Shown here piece by piece: positions 1-11,272 of a DNA stretch of 64,000 nucleotides. A program made the position numbers and the translations under genes. The stretch spans positions 132,869,414 to 132,933,413 of the forward strand of contig OW240920.1 in assembly GCA_933207985.1 (NCBI GenBank), given 5' to 3'. Numbering within the stretch: the first letter of the stretch is position 1; each line of letters starts with the position of its first letter. Origin of the DNA: Pelobates cultripes. Taxonomy: Eukaryota; Chordata; Amphibia; Anura; Pelobatidae. Below the pieces are notes generated by a model. That model searched no databases. It was not told the origin of the DNA and worked only from the letters and a program-made list of their open reading frames with translations.

Positions 1-301
1 CCCGCAACCCCCTTCCACAAATCCCCTGCTTATCCCCCCTTATAAAGACTCCTGTCCTAATACAAAACCCCCGCCCCCTTCTACAAAATCCCTGCAGCCC
101 CACACACTCAGTTACAGACAGTCACACACAGTCAGACACAGGCAGACAGTCACACACAGTCACAGACAGACAGTCACACATACACTTTTCCTCCGTGCGG
201 CCAGTTTATCAGCTGTTTGCTTGTGTGAGCTGTACTGGCCGCACGGCACCCTAACTACCATGGGCACTGTGCGGCCACAGCTCACACAGCCCCCTCCAGC
301 C

Positions 302-425
302 AGGGCCGGTGCAAGGATTTTTGCCGCCCTAGGCAAAAGTAAAGTTTGCCGCCCCCCCCCATGTGACATCACAATGCCCCACCCATATGATTTGCCATGT
401 TAACTAATGCCAGTGCTGCAGTGCC
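302..425. mobile_element. hAT-like element end
   Basis: CAGGGCCGGTGCAAGGATTT at 302 followed by TGCCGCCCTAGGCAAAA resembles common vertebrate hAT terminal sequence. The partner end is not clearly identified; a candidate end in reverse (CAGTGGCGTACTAAGG) lies at 1339-1354 but flanking duplications do not match. Confidence 0.35.
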
Positions 426-528
426 GCCGTGTTTACATTAAAAGGCCTGCAGGGACAGGCTATAGACACCAGAACCACTACATTAAGCTGAAGTGGTTCT
501 GGGGACTATAGTGTTTCTTTAATGTGAG
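425..528. mobile_element. T2-like MITE end fragment
   Basis: Contains GACACCAGAACCACTACATT and AGCTGAAGTGGTTCTGGGGA, then ACTATAGTGTTTCTTTAA. The same arrangement, GTGGTCTGGGTGC with a terminal CCTTTAA, recurs at 11740-11832, 15860-15928 and 25057-25140. Assigned to the TTAA-inserting T2-type MITEs of frogs by terminal motif only. Confidence 0.4.
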
Positions 529-779
529 GTAAATTAGAGATTAGTGCCACGAATAATATACTAGATTGCCTACTTACAACCAGATGAGGATGATGATGGG
601 CTCTAGCTGCAGTCTGGCTCCACTGGTCTGGTGCAGAACAGGCTCTCTGGAGACGGTTTGTAACTGTGGTCACAAAAATCAATGTTCTGGGAGAACGGGA
701 AGCAGCTCCATATTTTGGGGGTCCTTTACACAGCTCATGGTCTGGGTCCCAGGGTCCACCTTCATGTTCCACCAATGAG

Positions 780-1010
780 TTTGTTCACAGGGGGTGGAGT
801 GTGTAGGGGATGTCCTGATATGTGTGTAAGGAATGCATTGTGTGAACTTGTGTTTGTATGTGCAAGGGCTGCAAGGTGTGTTTCTGTGTATGTACGGGAT
901 GCATTGAATGTGTGTAATGAATGCATTGTGTGTTTCTGTGTGTGTAAGGGATGCATTGTGTGTAACGGTTGCATTGCTTGTGTATGTGTGTCTGTGTGTG
1001 ATGAATGTCA
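780..1010. repeat. TG-rich degenerate minisatellite
   Basis: Irregular repeats around GGGATGCATTGTGTGT and GAATGCATTGTGTG, unit roughly 30 bp. Open frames on both strands here (for example 679-1011 and 682-1161) are low-complexity products of the repeat and are not called as genes. Confidence 0.6.
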
Positions 1011-1017
1011 TTCTCCC

Positions 1018-1360
1018 CCCCCCCTAATATCTTTCTCCCCTCCCCCCACCTCAGTTGTAGCGTGGCCGAGCCCTCTATTGGTCCCCGGGTACAGGGAGCT
1101 TTTGTTTCCTGTACCCGGCCGGACTAAAAGGAACTGCACACTGAGCGCTTCCCTCCTGTGAGCCCCTCTCCTCAGCCTGCGCCCGGGCGGTGCGGTCCGC
1201 CCTCATGGACGCACCGCCTGGGCAAAGCTGCAGCCGCCTGAGGCTCTCTACAGAGCGCTCGGGCGGTTGCAGATGGGTGGCCGGCGCCCCCTCCCAAGGC
1301 ACCCCCCCACCCTGCTGGCACCCGTGGAGGACCGCCCCCCCTTAGTACGCCACTGTCTCC
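1018..1360. mobile_element. GC-rich module shared with the elements at 5860 and 19496
   Basis: TAGCGTGGCCGAG at 1058, CCCGGCCGGACTAAAAGGAA near 1118 and a GAGCGCTCGGGCGG block near 1254 are also found, in the same order, at 6070-6215/5998-6045 and 20283-20470. Transposon interior, no coding content. Confidence 0.5.
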
Positions 1361-2457
1361 ACGTAAGATACGAGGTGTCACAATCTGCATAGGAGACAAG
1401 GACACCAAGGGTTATACAACTTTAATATAGTTACACGTTATAGGGGTCTGTCCTTTGTCCACCTGATAAATCTTCTTTGGCATAGCCAGTTTGTCAAAGG
1501 CCTTTATCCATCAGAACAGCATCCCAACCTATCTTAGGCCTTGTACTGAAGCAAGGCACTCATCCTCTTATGTCCTGTATTGGTGCCTGGTTTATAAACC
1601 CCATTACACTGGATGGCATAGTGTAACAGTGATGGTTTCATAAGAGCTTGGTGCGGGGATGCTAAGCATTGTACACCTACCAACTGTCACAGTTTTAGGT
1701 GAAAAAGACCCATTTTATAGCACAGATTACTTTTTCCTACCACGATGTTTCTCTTCTCTAGGAACTAAGACTGTTTATGGATGAGTACATCACAGAGATC
1801 CACTACAACAGAACTCTCACTAGTCACAGAGCTACACAGTATAACAATTCACAGCATTGTGCATAGTGTATGAATGTATCACAGAGAGTAAATTGAATGC
1901 ATAACAGAGCTTCACAGCTGTTGTAAACAATGTCCTTTGCTCCTCTCATGAATGGCAAAACTAATAAAGCGGCTATGAATAGACTTCAAAGTAAAATGAG
2001 ATTGTGTGATGGTCACCTTTCTAGCCAAACCCCTTAAAACACAGTTATTCATACTTTATACATTATTTGAAATATTAAAAGGACACAATGTAAAACACTA
2101 GGTAGTAAAACTAATACAGAGTTATAAACTTGATGTATTGGATGGATCCACAGTACGGCGTACGGGACCAAGAGGGAGTGACTACTGTGGTTTCTACCTG
2201 CCAGAATATATTTACGCGCACTTTGCTCAGTGTTACACTCGTACACTTGAATGGGACTTCCCAGGTGGCTGAAAAATATTGAGCTTTTTTTGCAGCCATT
2301 GTAAATAGGCAGCAAGAAACAGACCCTTTGGAGGTTTAATTTAAAAAAGATCCTCAGATGTTCATTAAACTAATGTCTGCAAATAGCCACATCATTAACC
2401 CACAATTTTCCTTAATTATTTTTCGGATAATACATTGTTTCTCCTCTATGTACGTAG
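1361..2457. other. No gene seen
   Basis: AT-rich non-coding sequence. CACAGAG-containing motifs recur between 1790 and 1915 and suggest an old repeat. Splice-like acceptor at about 1760 was considered and not called. Confidence 0.5.
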
Positions 2458-2523
2458 AGAGAAGATAAGGTGACACAGAGTTTAAAAGCTAATCGACGCT
2501 ATTCCATGGATTCAGCTATGCCG
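2458..2523 (+). CDS. Candidate internal exon A of an unrecognised gene
   Basis: 66 nt, 22 codons, phase 0 at both ends: acceptor after TTTCTCCTCTATGTACGTAG, donor CCG|GTAAGT. It encodes a charged peptide including KVTQSLKANRRYSMDSAMP, with a basic RRYS stretch that resembles a kinase site. It joins in frame to exon B at 2679. I do not recognise the protein. No ORF evidence beyond splice signals, frame and composition; earlier exons would lie to the left of the window or be missed. Confidence 0.45.
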
Positions 2524-2678
2524 GTAAGTTATGAAGAGGTTGGTGGGATGACAGGAGGTCTTTCTGATATTATAGAAAATGCACAAACACAGGTTGTGCC
2601 AGTCGATGGATAAAGAGATAAAATGAGTAAATATGAGTCAAATGCAAGTAATATTTTTAAACTTTTCTGTCTTTTTAG

Positions 2679-2720
2679 CAAAAAGTCCGCACACGGCTTT
2701 CTACTGAGAAGCGTCCATTG
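2679..2720 (+). CDS. Candidate micro-exon B of the same unrecognised gene
   Basis: 42 nt, 14 codons (QKVRTRLSTEKRPL), phase 0 at both ends, acceptor TTTCTGTCTTTTTAG and donor TTG|GTAAGT. A diverged copy of this exon with its flanking intron sequence occurs about 3.1 kb downstream (5826 onward), which supports it being a real unit. It could be joined in frame to the terminal exon at 7953. Confidence 0.45.
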
Positions 2721-4560
2721 GTAAGTAGAATCTAATCATGGCAGGGCTCTCAATGAATGAGATTGGGATGAAATTTGAAAGCTGCCTTTTAGTGTTGGTT
2801 TATCTGTTGAACATGAAGGTGCTGGGGGAAGAGACAGACAGGCGATGGGACGAGAAAGGGACACACAAAGGGGCGAAAAAATACACTTCAGGGATAAGAT
2901 ATTCAAAAGAGTGGATAAGAAACACAAAAAGGGGTAATTGAAAAGGGAGATACACAGGGCGGGGTAGCAGCAAAATGCATCTTGCCCGTGTAGGCAAAAA
3001 TACTTGCATCAACCATGTGTGTGCTGAGGAAGAAAGTTGAGTGTGTGTGGGGAAGTTCCCCTACATATCTCCACTTTTTCCCGATCCTTCCAACAGGTAA
3101 GCAGGATGGGGGTCAAATAAAAAAGGGAAATATTTAATATGTTTTGGCACCCATTTGTAAGTTCACCTTCATTATCTCAGGGTTTACTCACTAAACTCCA
3201 AACTGCTGTGAATCAAGCAGAATTGCTAAATTCTGGTTTCAGCTGTGACTGCAGCTGAGCTGGAGAGTATTTCTAAATGAACTATTTTAAATTTCACAAT
3301 TTAATTTTTCAATTTACTGCACTTTGGTATTTAGCGAATTGACCATCAGTCTTCATGGCTGATCATCCTTCTCCCCCATCAGACCGCTTAAATACTTTTG
3401 CTTGCTCAAGTGCATTAATGGTTTACTGCATGTCCCCCTTACTCAATTCCTAAAAAAATTCAAATTCAAGATAAATCAGCTTTTCTGTGAATTGCATTAG
3501 GAACGCAGAGTGACCAGCAACATGGCAGCCAGATGGGCGTCATTATTTATCAAGCTTGAATATTCCTTTAAGTGGAAGTAAGAAATTCCATATTGAAACA
3601 TTTGTTTAATTCTTTCCTACAGAAACATTCTATTTGGAGATCATTGCAATTTATTGGCGCATTCACGTGAATTGCTGTACAGGTGCTAATTCTATCTGGA
3701 TATAACTGCGGCTGGTTCCCTTATTTACCACTATAACATCTTAAAGCTTAGTAGGGCTAACCATACAGATATCTTAGCCATAATTTTATATATAGTTAGT
3801 TGGTGTAAGAGATCCTCTATTTAACATATATAAATAATTGAGAATACAATATAAAATAAGGATTGTCTTGGAAGCAATAACGTTTGGTCTTTTATTATAT
3901 AAAAATATAAATATAGACATAAAATCCATTGCAATAATTTTTAGCAGAGTTTATAAGATTAAACTAAATGCTTGAAAATATCATTAATAGGTTAACATAC
4001 CCTCCTGATCAAGTCAGCCTCTCTGTCATTTTAAGATGGAGCAGCATCTGTCTCCAAGTCTCTCCTCTGTGTCTTAACATTTAAAAGTACACCTATTTAT
4101 CCCTTAGGTGTTTTCATTTTAGGGTTACCGTAGTTCATATATGAAAAAGTAACACTTCTTTTACTTTATTCATTTTAGGACCTCCCTTAACTTGGCAAAC
4201 ATACAAGGCCATAACTAAAGGGTGTATAGTCATGGAAATTTTCCTGACTTAGTTCAAGATAGCATCTTAAAGTCTGAACCTTATCTACTTAAGATTACCA
4301 CAGTATATTGTGTACTGAAAGAGTCATAAAATAGCCTTGAAGCTTGTTTATGCATTATTGTGATTGTAATTCGTCTGGGACAAAATGGCGCAAACATAAT
4401 ATGCACTGTAGGTAGGTAAGAGGTTATTGCTTAAAGAAATATTTATGAAAAACAATATGTTTCATTTCTAACACCTTGTCCGTTTGCACACAGTTTTAGA
4501 AATACAACATTTCATCCTAAAACCTGTAATATTTGCATTTGCCCATAACACAGAGAAGGG
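2721..4560. other. No gene seen (intron-like)
   Basis: Between candidate exons B and C. AT-rich, no long frame, no recognised repeat apart from short homology of 2721-2830 to 6590-6690. Confidence 0.5.
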
Positions 4561-4905
4561 AGACTGTCATCATTGTATAATAGAGACACATGTGTAAACA
4601 CATTGCCATATATTTATACGCTCACACAAATCCTAAAACTTTTACACTGTACCCTTCACACACCATAACTACACCATAACCAAATTTACACTGCCTTATT
4701 CAAAAATCCATCCACACTTACACGTCCTTATACACACACACATACTCATACACTCACACAGTCTTGTACAAATCCCCATACACACACTCATACAACTTCA
4801 CGCATGCATTCACACAACATTATAGAAACATCCATACAGACACACACACTGCCTTATAAATGCATCCAAACAGACACACAAACTGCCTTATACATACATG
4901 ATGTA
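4560..4905. repeat. CA-rich degenerate tandem repeat
   Basis: Repeated ACACACAC blocks separated by CATACA, CTGCCTTATA and similar strings, period about 35-40 bp, strongly degenerate. Confidence 0.5.
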
Positions 4906-4915
4906 TGATAAAAAA

Positions 4916-5436
4916 AAAATGTAAATCTCTTTAGTTTGGAAAAACGGCGCCTCAGTGTGGTTATGATAACATTACACAAATATATTCGGGGCCAGTACAA
5001 ACCATTATCTGGAAATCTATTCATAAACAGGGCTATACATAGGACACGACATCACACATTTAGGCTGGAAGAAAGGAGATTTAATCTAAAGCAAAGAAAG
5101 AGTATTTTTTTACAGTAAGAGCAATAAGGATATGGAATTCTCTGCCGGAATAGGTGATTTTATCAGAGTCCATACAGGTGTTTAAACTGCAATTGGATAA
5201 CTACATAACATACAGGGATATAATTTCTAATTAGTGGGGTTACAGCTGCTTGATCCAAGGAGATATCTGGCTGCTGGTTTGGGGTCAAGAAGGAATTTTT
5301 TTCTAGTTTGTTGCAAAATTGGAAGCGCTTCAGACTGGGGGTTTTTGCCTTCTTTTGGATCAACAGCAAAAACATGTGTGAGGATGGCTGAACTTGATGG
5401 ACGCAAGTCTCTTTTCAGCTATGTAACTATGATACA
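4916..5436 (+). mobile_element. 5'-truncated Rex1/CR1-type LINE, 3' end
   Basis: The 60-codon ORF at 4936 contains LEKRRL-like, HKYIRG and RLEERRFNLKQRK motifs, the same as the C-terminal reverse-transcriptase remnant on the minus strand at 47789-48100. The tail includes GATCCAAGGAGATATCTGGC and ends in CAGCTATGTAACTATG, shared with the copies at 13426 and 47590. Orientation is +. Confidence 0.75.
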
Positions 5437-5794
5437 TCTATGCACTAAACAGCCTCATGCATACACACATCTATTCTGTCAAGTATTTTCCCGTCAAGAT
5501 TCTGTAAGTGAAAATGACTTACTTAAAAGGAATCATTCTGACACATCTAAGCCCCCCGATTCCTGAGAGGTCTGTCTGAAAGAAAAAGTAAAAAATAGGA
5601 AATGTTCAATATGACTGATCTTGGTGCTTAAAGCAAAAATCACTTTCTACCTTCATCTATAGTTCGATGACTTCATAGAAATTATCCAGGAATTGTATTT
5701 TGTAGGGGCTTGACCAAGCAATGGGGTCTGCTTGAGGCACTCTTATGCTGTGAAGCTTGACTGGGGAGAAGTATATAGTTGGATCTAATTCACA

Positions 5795-6690
5795 TAATAT
5801 TTTTTAAACTTCTCTGTCTTTGCAGAACAAAGTCTGCACACGATTTTCTGTGAAGAATTACAGTATTTTCTGGCGCATTAGATGACTTTTTAACCCTGGA
5901 AAATCTTCTCCAAAGTCGGGGGTCATCTTATACGTCGGGTAGAGGGTCTATATGGCTGCCGGGGGCGCCCTGCGTCCCCATCGCCGGCCCTTCTAATGCT
6001 GCAGCCGTCTGAGTGCTCTATAGAGAGCGCTCAGACGGCTGCCGCACTGCCTTTTCTCACCTCCCCTTCCCTGTGCAGAGTGGGTGGCCGATCTCCTCTT
6101 CGTCCTGTCAGTCCGGCCGGGTACCGCGCGGTACAGGAGATTCAGTTACCTGTTCCTGGCCGGACTGAAAGGAAGTCCGGCCGGACTGACAAGATGAAGA
6201 GGAGCTCGGCCACCCACTCTGCACAGGGAAGGGGAGGTGAGAAGAACGTAGGGAGGATTGGGGGGGGGGGACATGATGGAGGGGGGGAGTAAGAAGAATA
6301 TATCGCAATTAGCCTCCTGTGTGCTAGACCAGCAGGCATGGATTATATGCCCAAACAGCCTGGCACATACCTGGGCTTTAAATGCTATTTCAGATTATCA
6401 TTATTTAATGTCTTGCTGTGTAGCTCAGTCTGCTCACTGTACATCATGGCTAATTTTTATTTGGTGTGCATTGGAAGAGGGGTAGTCTTATACGGTGAGT
6501 ATATCCCAAACTCTATATTTTAACTGGAAAAGTTGGGGGTCGTCTTATACGCCCAGTCGTCTTATACGCCGGAAAATACGGTGTTCACTGGTAAGTAGAC
6601 TCTAATCATATCAGGGCTCTGAAAGAATAAGGGATGATATTTGCAGGCTGCCTTTGTGTTGGTTTGTCTATTGAACTGAAGCTGTTACCC
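5795..6690 (+). pseudogene. Duplicated copy of exon B split by a TIR transposon
   Basis: 5795-5860 resembles 2655-2712 (polypyrimidine tract, acceptor, then AACAAAGTCTGCACACGATT against CAAAAAGTCCGCACACGGCT). The match resumes at 6583 with TTCACTG|GTAAGTAGACTCTAATCAT, as at 2714-2738, and runs to about 6690. Between the two parts lies an inverted-repeat element. This looks like a local duplication of a micro-exon whose second copy was later disrupted. Confidence 0.6.
5860..6582. mobile_element. TIR DNA transposon, non-autonomous, inside duplicated exon
   Basis: Terminal inverted repeats: left CAGTATTTTCTGGCGCATTA, right (reverse complement) ACCGTATTTTCCGGCGTATA, each followed inward by related GTCGGGGGTCATCTTATACG-type sequence. 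The interior has GC-rich palindromes (6080-6215) and no transposase ORF. Superfamily not assigned. Confidence 0.7.
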
Positions 6691-6699
6691 CACCCCACC

Positions 6700-7950
6700 T
6701 GCATACCCCAAACTTCATGGGAAAAATAAATAAATAAAATGTATTTATTTAAGAAAATGTTATTTATAGAAACAAATTTGTTGTTGCACACATTAATGTG
6801 CTTAAGAATATACAATTCCACGTGGTGAGGTTCCTACAAGTACTAAATTGTGTTAGCCCAGAAGCTCTGTATCATCATGCATACCCTTTTTTTACCTGTA
6901 TATGAAGATATTATGCAGCACCATACTGGTAGTGAACAATGGGACATTTAATCCTCTATCTATGCCAGATCTTTAAAACAAGAAATATGGGGAAAAAAAG
7001 ACGTAAACGACTGTACGTCAAAAATCCTTTTTTTTTTTTCATTTAAAAATGGCGTATGTTTCTATCATACCAACCTTTTTACGATATCTAGGTCAATGAA
7101 CGCTATAGTTAAATGATACTTTAATCAACAAAAGGAAACACAATCTTATATTTAAAATACAAATTTGCAACAAGCACATGTAATTACACAATAATTCCTC
7201 CCTGCACTGCCTTGATCCTGTTACTAGGGGTCACTATTTGAGTCTTATTATTCCTGTGTGGTACACAGTCTTAGCTGGTTAACAAAATGGTAAAAAATCA
7301 CAAAGGGCTGCACAGTATCATAAGACACCTCGAATGTATGGGTTAACGGAATAACACACCAGGCCTGCAGCTACAACGCGCGTTTAGTGCACTCACTAGG
7401 TTTTATTTTTCCCTTCCTTTAGTTTATGTATCTTTGTATTTGGTGCAAGACAACTGGCCAAGTGGCCATTAAACAGGGATGTCTTGCTTGTTTAGCCTTT
7501 GTGCTAATGGCCAATGTAGGGAACAGCCAGTTTTGCATCCTGTAACTTCAGTCTTGGTGTATACTTTGTATACTCACAGATTTTGGACTACTTATGATAC
7601 TGTGCAGTCTTTTGTGTTTAAAATAAAATAAATATTCCACTTACTCTGGCTTCATTAACTGGGTTAGAACGGTACTTATTACTCAGGAATAGTGAGACTC
7701 AAATAGTGACCCCTATCGACCAAATTGGGTTAGTGCAGAGAGGGATTATTTGTTGTGCAATTGCATATGCTTGTTGCAAACCTGTATTTTAAATGTAAGA
7801 TTTGTTTAGTTGGTTCAAGTATCAATTGACTATTATCTGTTGAGATTATATACAAATGTAGATGCATCCAATAAGTCCACAAGGTTAGAACAATGTACAA
7901 CAGGAATCTTGAGTTCAATTTATATGTATATTCCTGTGTGTTGGTTCTTT
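6700..7950. other. No gene seen (intron-like)
   Basis: AT-rich; two opposite-strand matches of AATAGTGACCCCTA type (near 7227 and 7704) and ATTTGCAACAAGC/GCTTGTTGCAAAC near 7162 and 7769 indicate a roughly 500-bp inverted-repeat element (about 7130-7805), possibly a MITE with a long interior. Confidence 0.4.
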
Positions 7951-7952
7951 AG

Positions 7953-8018
7953 ATTCCTGAGGTTTCAAACAGAAATATAGAAGAGGAGGAGGAAAAGACT
8001 GGGTTTCAACTTAAATGA
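7953..8018 (+). CDS. Candidate terminal exon C of the unrecognised gene
   Basis: Acceptor TGTTGGTTCTTTAG, then IPEVSNRNIEEEEEKTGFQL, K and a TGA stop at 8016-8018. Phase 0 entry matches exons A and B. The acidic run of five Glu followed by a short tail looks like a cytoplasmic C-terminus. No AATAAA close by was confirmed. The identity of the gene is unknown; a chance combination of splice-like sites remains possible. Confidence 0.4.
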   Translation: MPEVSNRNIEEEEEKTGFQLK

Positions 8019-8419
8019 CTGAGTTCAAGAATTCTGATGTCAAGAAAACCAGGTATAACCAATATGCTCTCTAAATTAAGTTGCATTTTCTTGCTTAACC
8101 CTTTCACACTGATAATCTAACTCTGAAAATCATCCTACAAGTAACAGTCTCTGAGGTTTTATAGGCTTCAAGCAATACACAATTAAGTGTAATGTGGCAC
8201 TGTCACCACCCCCTTCAAATTGAGTATTTCTAAAATGTTTATGAAATACTCACATTGCCATTTCACTGTAATTCCAACTCAGTCAAAGATAAACATTAGG
8301 AACTACTGTACTTAGTATTTTTTATATGTCTGATAAAACTTGAACTACCAACGTCAAGTTTAGTCATTTCCCCCAGCTGTCATCAATAGGGGTTGTTGTG
8401 TGAGGGCGGAATAAGAGAT

Positions 8420-9161
8420 GCAGAGTGTGAGAATGTACATGGGGCTGCAGGGTGTTGAGAAGGGTCATGGGGCTGCAGGGTGTAGGAAGGGGACATGGGG
8501 CTGCAGGGTGTAGGTAGGGGACATGGGGCTGCAGGGTGTGAAAGGCGACATGGGGCTGCAGGGTGTAGGAAGGGGACATGGGGCTGCAGGGTGTGAGAGG
8601 GGACATGGGGCTGCAGGGTGTAGGAAGGGGACATGGGGCTGCAGGGTGTGAGAGGGGACATGGGGCTGCTGGGTGAGAGAGGGGACATGGGGCTGCTGGG
8701 TGAGAGGTGGGGCAAGGGCTGCTGGGTGAGAGGTGGGACAGTGTCTGTGGGTGGGGGGGCATGGGCTGCTGGGTGAGAGGTGGAGACACGGGATACAGGA
8801 TATGAGAGAGGCTGCTGGGTGATAGGAAGGGCAGGGTGTGAGGGGGACATGGGGATGAAAGGTGAGAGGGGGCAAGGGCTGCAAGGTGAGGTGTGGGGGG
8901 GTAGGGGCTGCTGTGTGAGAGGTGAAGAGGGGGGGGTCCTGGTGGGAGTGCTGGGTGGTGGGACAGAAGCTTCTGGGTTAGAGGGGGAAATATAGGATGC
9001 ATGGTATGAGAGAGGGAGAAAGGGGATGCAGGATATAAGGGGGGGCAGGGAGACAGGGAATGCTGAGTATAAGAGAGGGGACATGGGGCTGCAAGCTGAG
9101 AGGGGAAGACAGGGCTGCTGGGTGGGGGAATATGGGCTGCTGAGTGGGAGGGAGACAGGGA
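8420..9161. repeat. G-rich minisatellite, left part
   Basis: About 28-bp units built on ATGGGGCTGCAGGGTGTAGG with AAGGGGAC spacers, very regular from 8460 to 8700, then degenerate. The right part continues at 10940-11270; a hAT-like insertion separates them. Long minus-strand open frames (8364-9272) are Pro/Ser/His-rich products of the repeat, not genes. Confidence 0.85.
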
Positions 9162-9169
9162 GGGCTGCG

Positions 9170-10931
9170 CATTGGCGGATCCAGGAGGGGGGCAATGGGG
9201 CAATTGTCCCCCCCGAGATTCCCCCTTGCCGGCTAACGCAGGGCTGGCATTTCCCAAGTGCCAGCCCTGCAATGTGCCTGCGGACCAGGGAGGAAGATCA
9301 GAGATCTCCCTCCCCGGTCCGCAGGCACCGTGCTGACAGCCGGCGGCGGAGTGAGTGAGAGAGAGGACCCGGGAGCTCAGGCTGCAGCTCCTCCGGGTCC
9401 TCCTCTCGTGAGATTTGGAGCGTTGCCGCGGTTACCACGGCAACACTCCAAATCTCGCGAGAGTGAACTCTAGCCCTGGAGCGCGGGCTAGACTTCACTC
9501 TCCCCACTGGACCACCAGGGAATCACCACTGGGACCACCAGGGACGGAGAAATGTCCCCCCTCCTCCTCAATAAAGGTAAGAAGGGAGGGGGGACATATT
9601 TATTTTATTTAAAAAAATTATAAAAAATTATTATTAATTATTATTAAAAAGCCTCCTCCCCCCCCCCTTTACACACACTGCCCCATTACAGGGGGGCAGT
9701 GTGTGTGTATGGGGATAGTGTTTGCGGGGCAGTGTGTGTAATGGGGGGGGGGAGGGTTTTCTTTTATAATAAATTTTTAAAATAAATATTCTGCCCCACA
9801 AACACTGCCCCCCATACACACACTGCCCCACAAACACTGTCCCCATACACACACTGCCCCACAAACACTGTCCCCATACACACACTGCCACACATGTACA
9901 CACTGCCCCACAAACACTGTCCCCATACACACACTGTCCCCTTACACACACTGTCCCCATACACACACTGCCCCACATACACACACTACCCCACACACAT
10001 GTCACCCACACACTGCCCCCTACACACACTCCCCATACACACACTGCCCCACCACTGCCCCACACTGTCCCCATACACTGCCCCACATATACACACTGCC
10101 CCACAAACACTGTCCCTATACACACACTATCCCACAAACACTGTCCCCATACACACACTGCCCCCAGCCTGCACACCTGCCCCACAAACACTGTCCCCAT
10201 ACACACACTGCCCCCATGCACACACACTGCCCCACAAACACTGTCCCCATACACACACTGCCCCACAAACACACACACTGCCCCCCATACACACACTGTC
10301 CCCATACACACCCTGCCCCATACATACACACACTGTCCCCATACACACACTGCCCCATACAACACCCCATACAAACACTGTCCCCATACACACACTGCGC
10401 CACAAACACTGTCCCCTACACACACTGCGCCACAAACACTGTCCCCATACACACACTGGTCCACAAACATTGTCCTCATACACACACTGCCCCCATATAC
10501 ACTGCCCCACAAACACTGTCCCCATACACACACTGCGCCACAAACACTGTCCCCATACACACACTGCCCCACAAACACTGTCCCCATACACACACTGCCC
10601 CCCATACACACACACTGCCCCAAAAACACATACAGTGCCCCCATACATACACTGCCCCCTAACACACACACTACAACCCTGACATACACTGCCGCACTCA
10701 CACACTTTTACCCTTAACACACACCACTGCTCCTATACCCTATATCCCAGCAGATCCCAGGTAAGTTGTCAAACTGTTCTTAAACGGTATGACTACTTAC
10801 TCTGGGGTGGAATCCTGGCACTACTGACACCATAACTACTACACTGAGCTGTAGTGGTTATTGTGCCTGGATTATTTATTTAAATAATCTACAAGTGCCC
10901 CTCCCGAGATCAGGCTCTGGATCCGCCACTG
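9170..10931. mobile_element. Non-autonomous hAT-like element with 8-bp target duplication
   Basis: Ends CATTGGCGGATCCAGG (left) and, reverse-complemented, CAGTGGCGGATCCAGA (right). Flanked by GGGCTGCG at 9162-9169 and 10932-10939, an exact 8-bp direct duplication as expected for hAT insertion (family knowledge). The interior holds a hairpin at about 9405-9466 (GAGATTTGGAGCGTTGCCGC against its complement) and a 31-bp tandem array. No transposase. Confidence 0.82.
9787..10690. repeat. 31-bp minisatellite inside the hAT-like element
   Basis: Unit CCCCACAAACACTGTCCCCA followed by TACACACACTG, repeated some 25 times with deletions and point changes. It creates long open frames on both strands (262-355 codons, Cys-Val-Trp-Gly-Gln or Thr-His-Pro-rich) that are repeat artefacts. 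Confidence 0.9.
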
Positions 10932-10939
10932 GGGCTGCG

Positions 10940-11272
10940 TGAGAGGGGGGCAGGGGATGCAGCGTGAGAGGAGGACAGGGGCTGCAAGGTAAGAGGGGGA
11001 CAGGGAATGCAGGGTGAGATGGTGACAGGGGTCCCAGGGTGAGAGGAGACAGGAATGGCAGGGTAATAGTGGGGCAGAGGCTGCAGGGTAATAGTGGGGC
11101 AGTGGCTACAGGGTGAGAGAATGGCGAGGGCTGCAGGGTGAGAGGGGAAGACAGGGGCTGCAGGGTGTGAGTGGGCACATGGGGCTTCTGGGTGAAAGGG
11201 GGGCAGGGACTGCAGGGTGTAAAAGAGGGTGGGGTAGGGACTGCTGGGTGAGGAAGGATGACATGGGGCAAA
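10940..11272. repeat. G-rich minisatellite, right part
   Basis: GGGCTGCAGGGTGAGAGG-type units continuing the array of 8420-9161 on the far side of the hAT-like insertion, more degenerate. Confidence 0.8.

Noticed and set aside
302..1354. A single hAT element running from CAGGGCCGG to a reversed CAGTGGCGTAC
   Set aside because: The two ends are not complementary to each other and flanking 8-bp sequences differ, so it is probably several fragments.
1755..1830. Acceptor-like TTCTCTTCTCTAG with an open frame ELRLFMDEYITEIHYN
   Set aside because: No donor in a fitting phase, and the downstream sequence repeats CACAGAG motifs, suggesting an old repeat.
5648..5710. Possible exon FDDFIEIIQELYF after CTTCATCTATAG
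   Set aside because: No clear donor, and stop soon after; coding appearance may be chance.
8364..9272. 302-codon minus-strand Pro/Ser/His-rich ORF
   Set aside because: Product of the 28-bp G-rich minisatellite, with overlapping frames of the same kind.
9634..10701. 355-codon minus-strand ORF rich in Cys, Val, Trp, Gly and Gln
   Set aside because: Direct translation of the 31-bp minisatellite; similar long frames exist on the opposite strand. No start context or domain.
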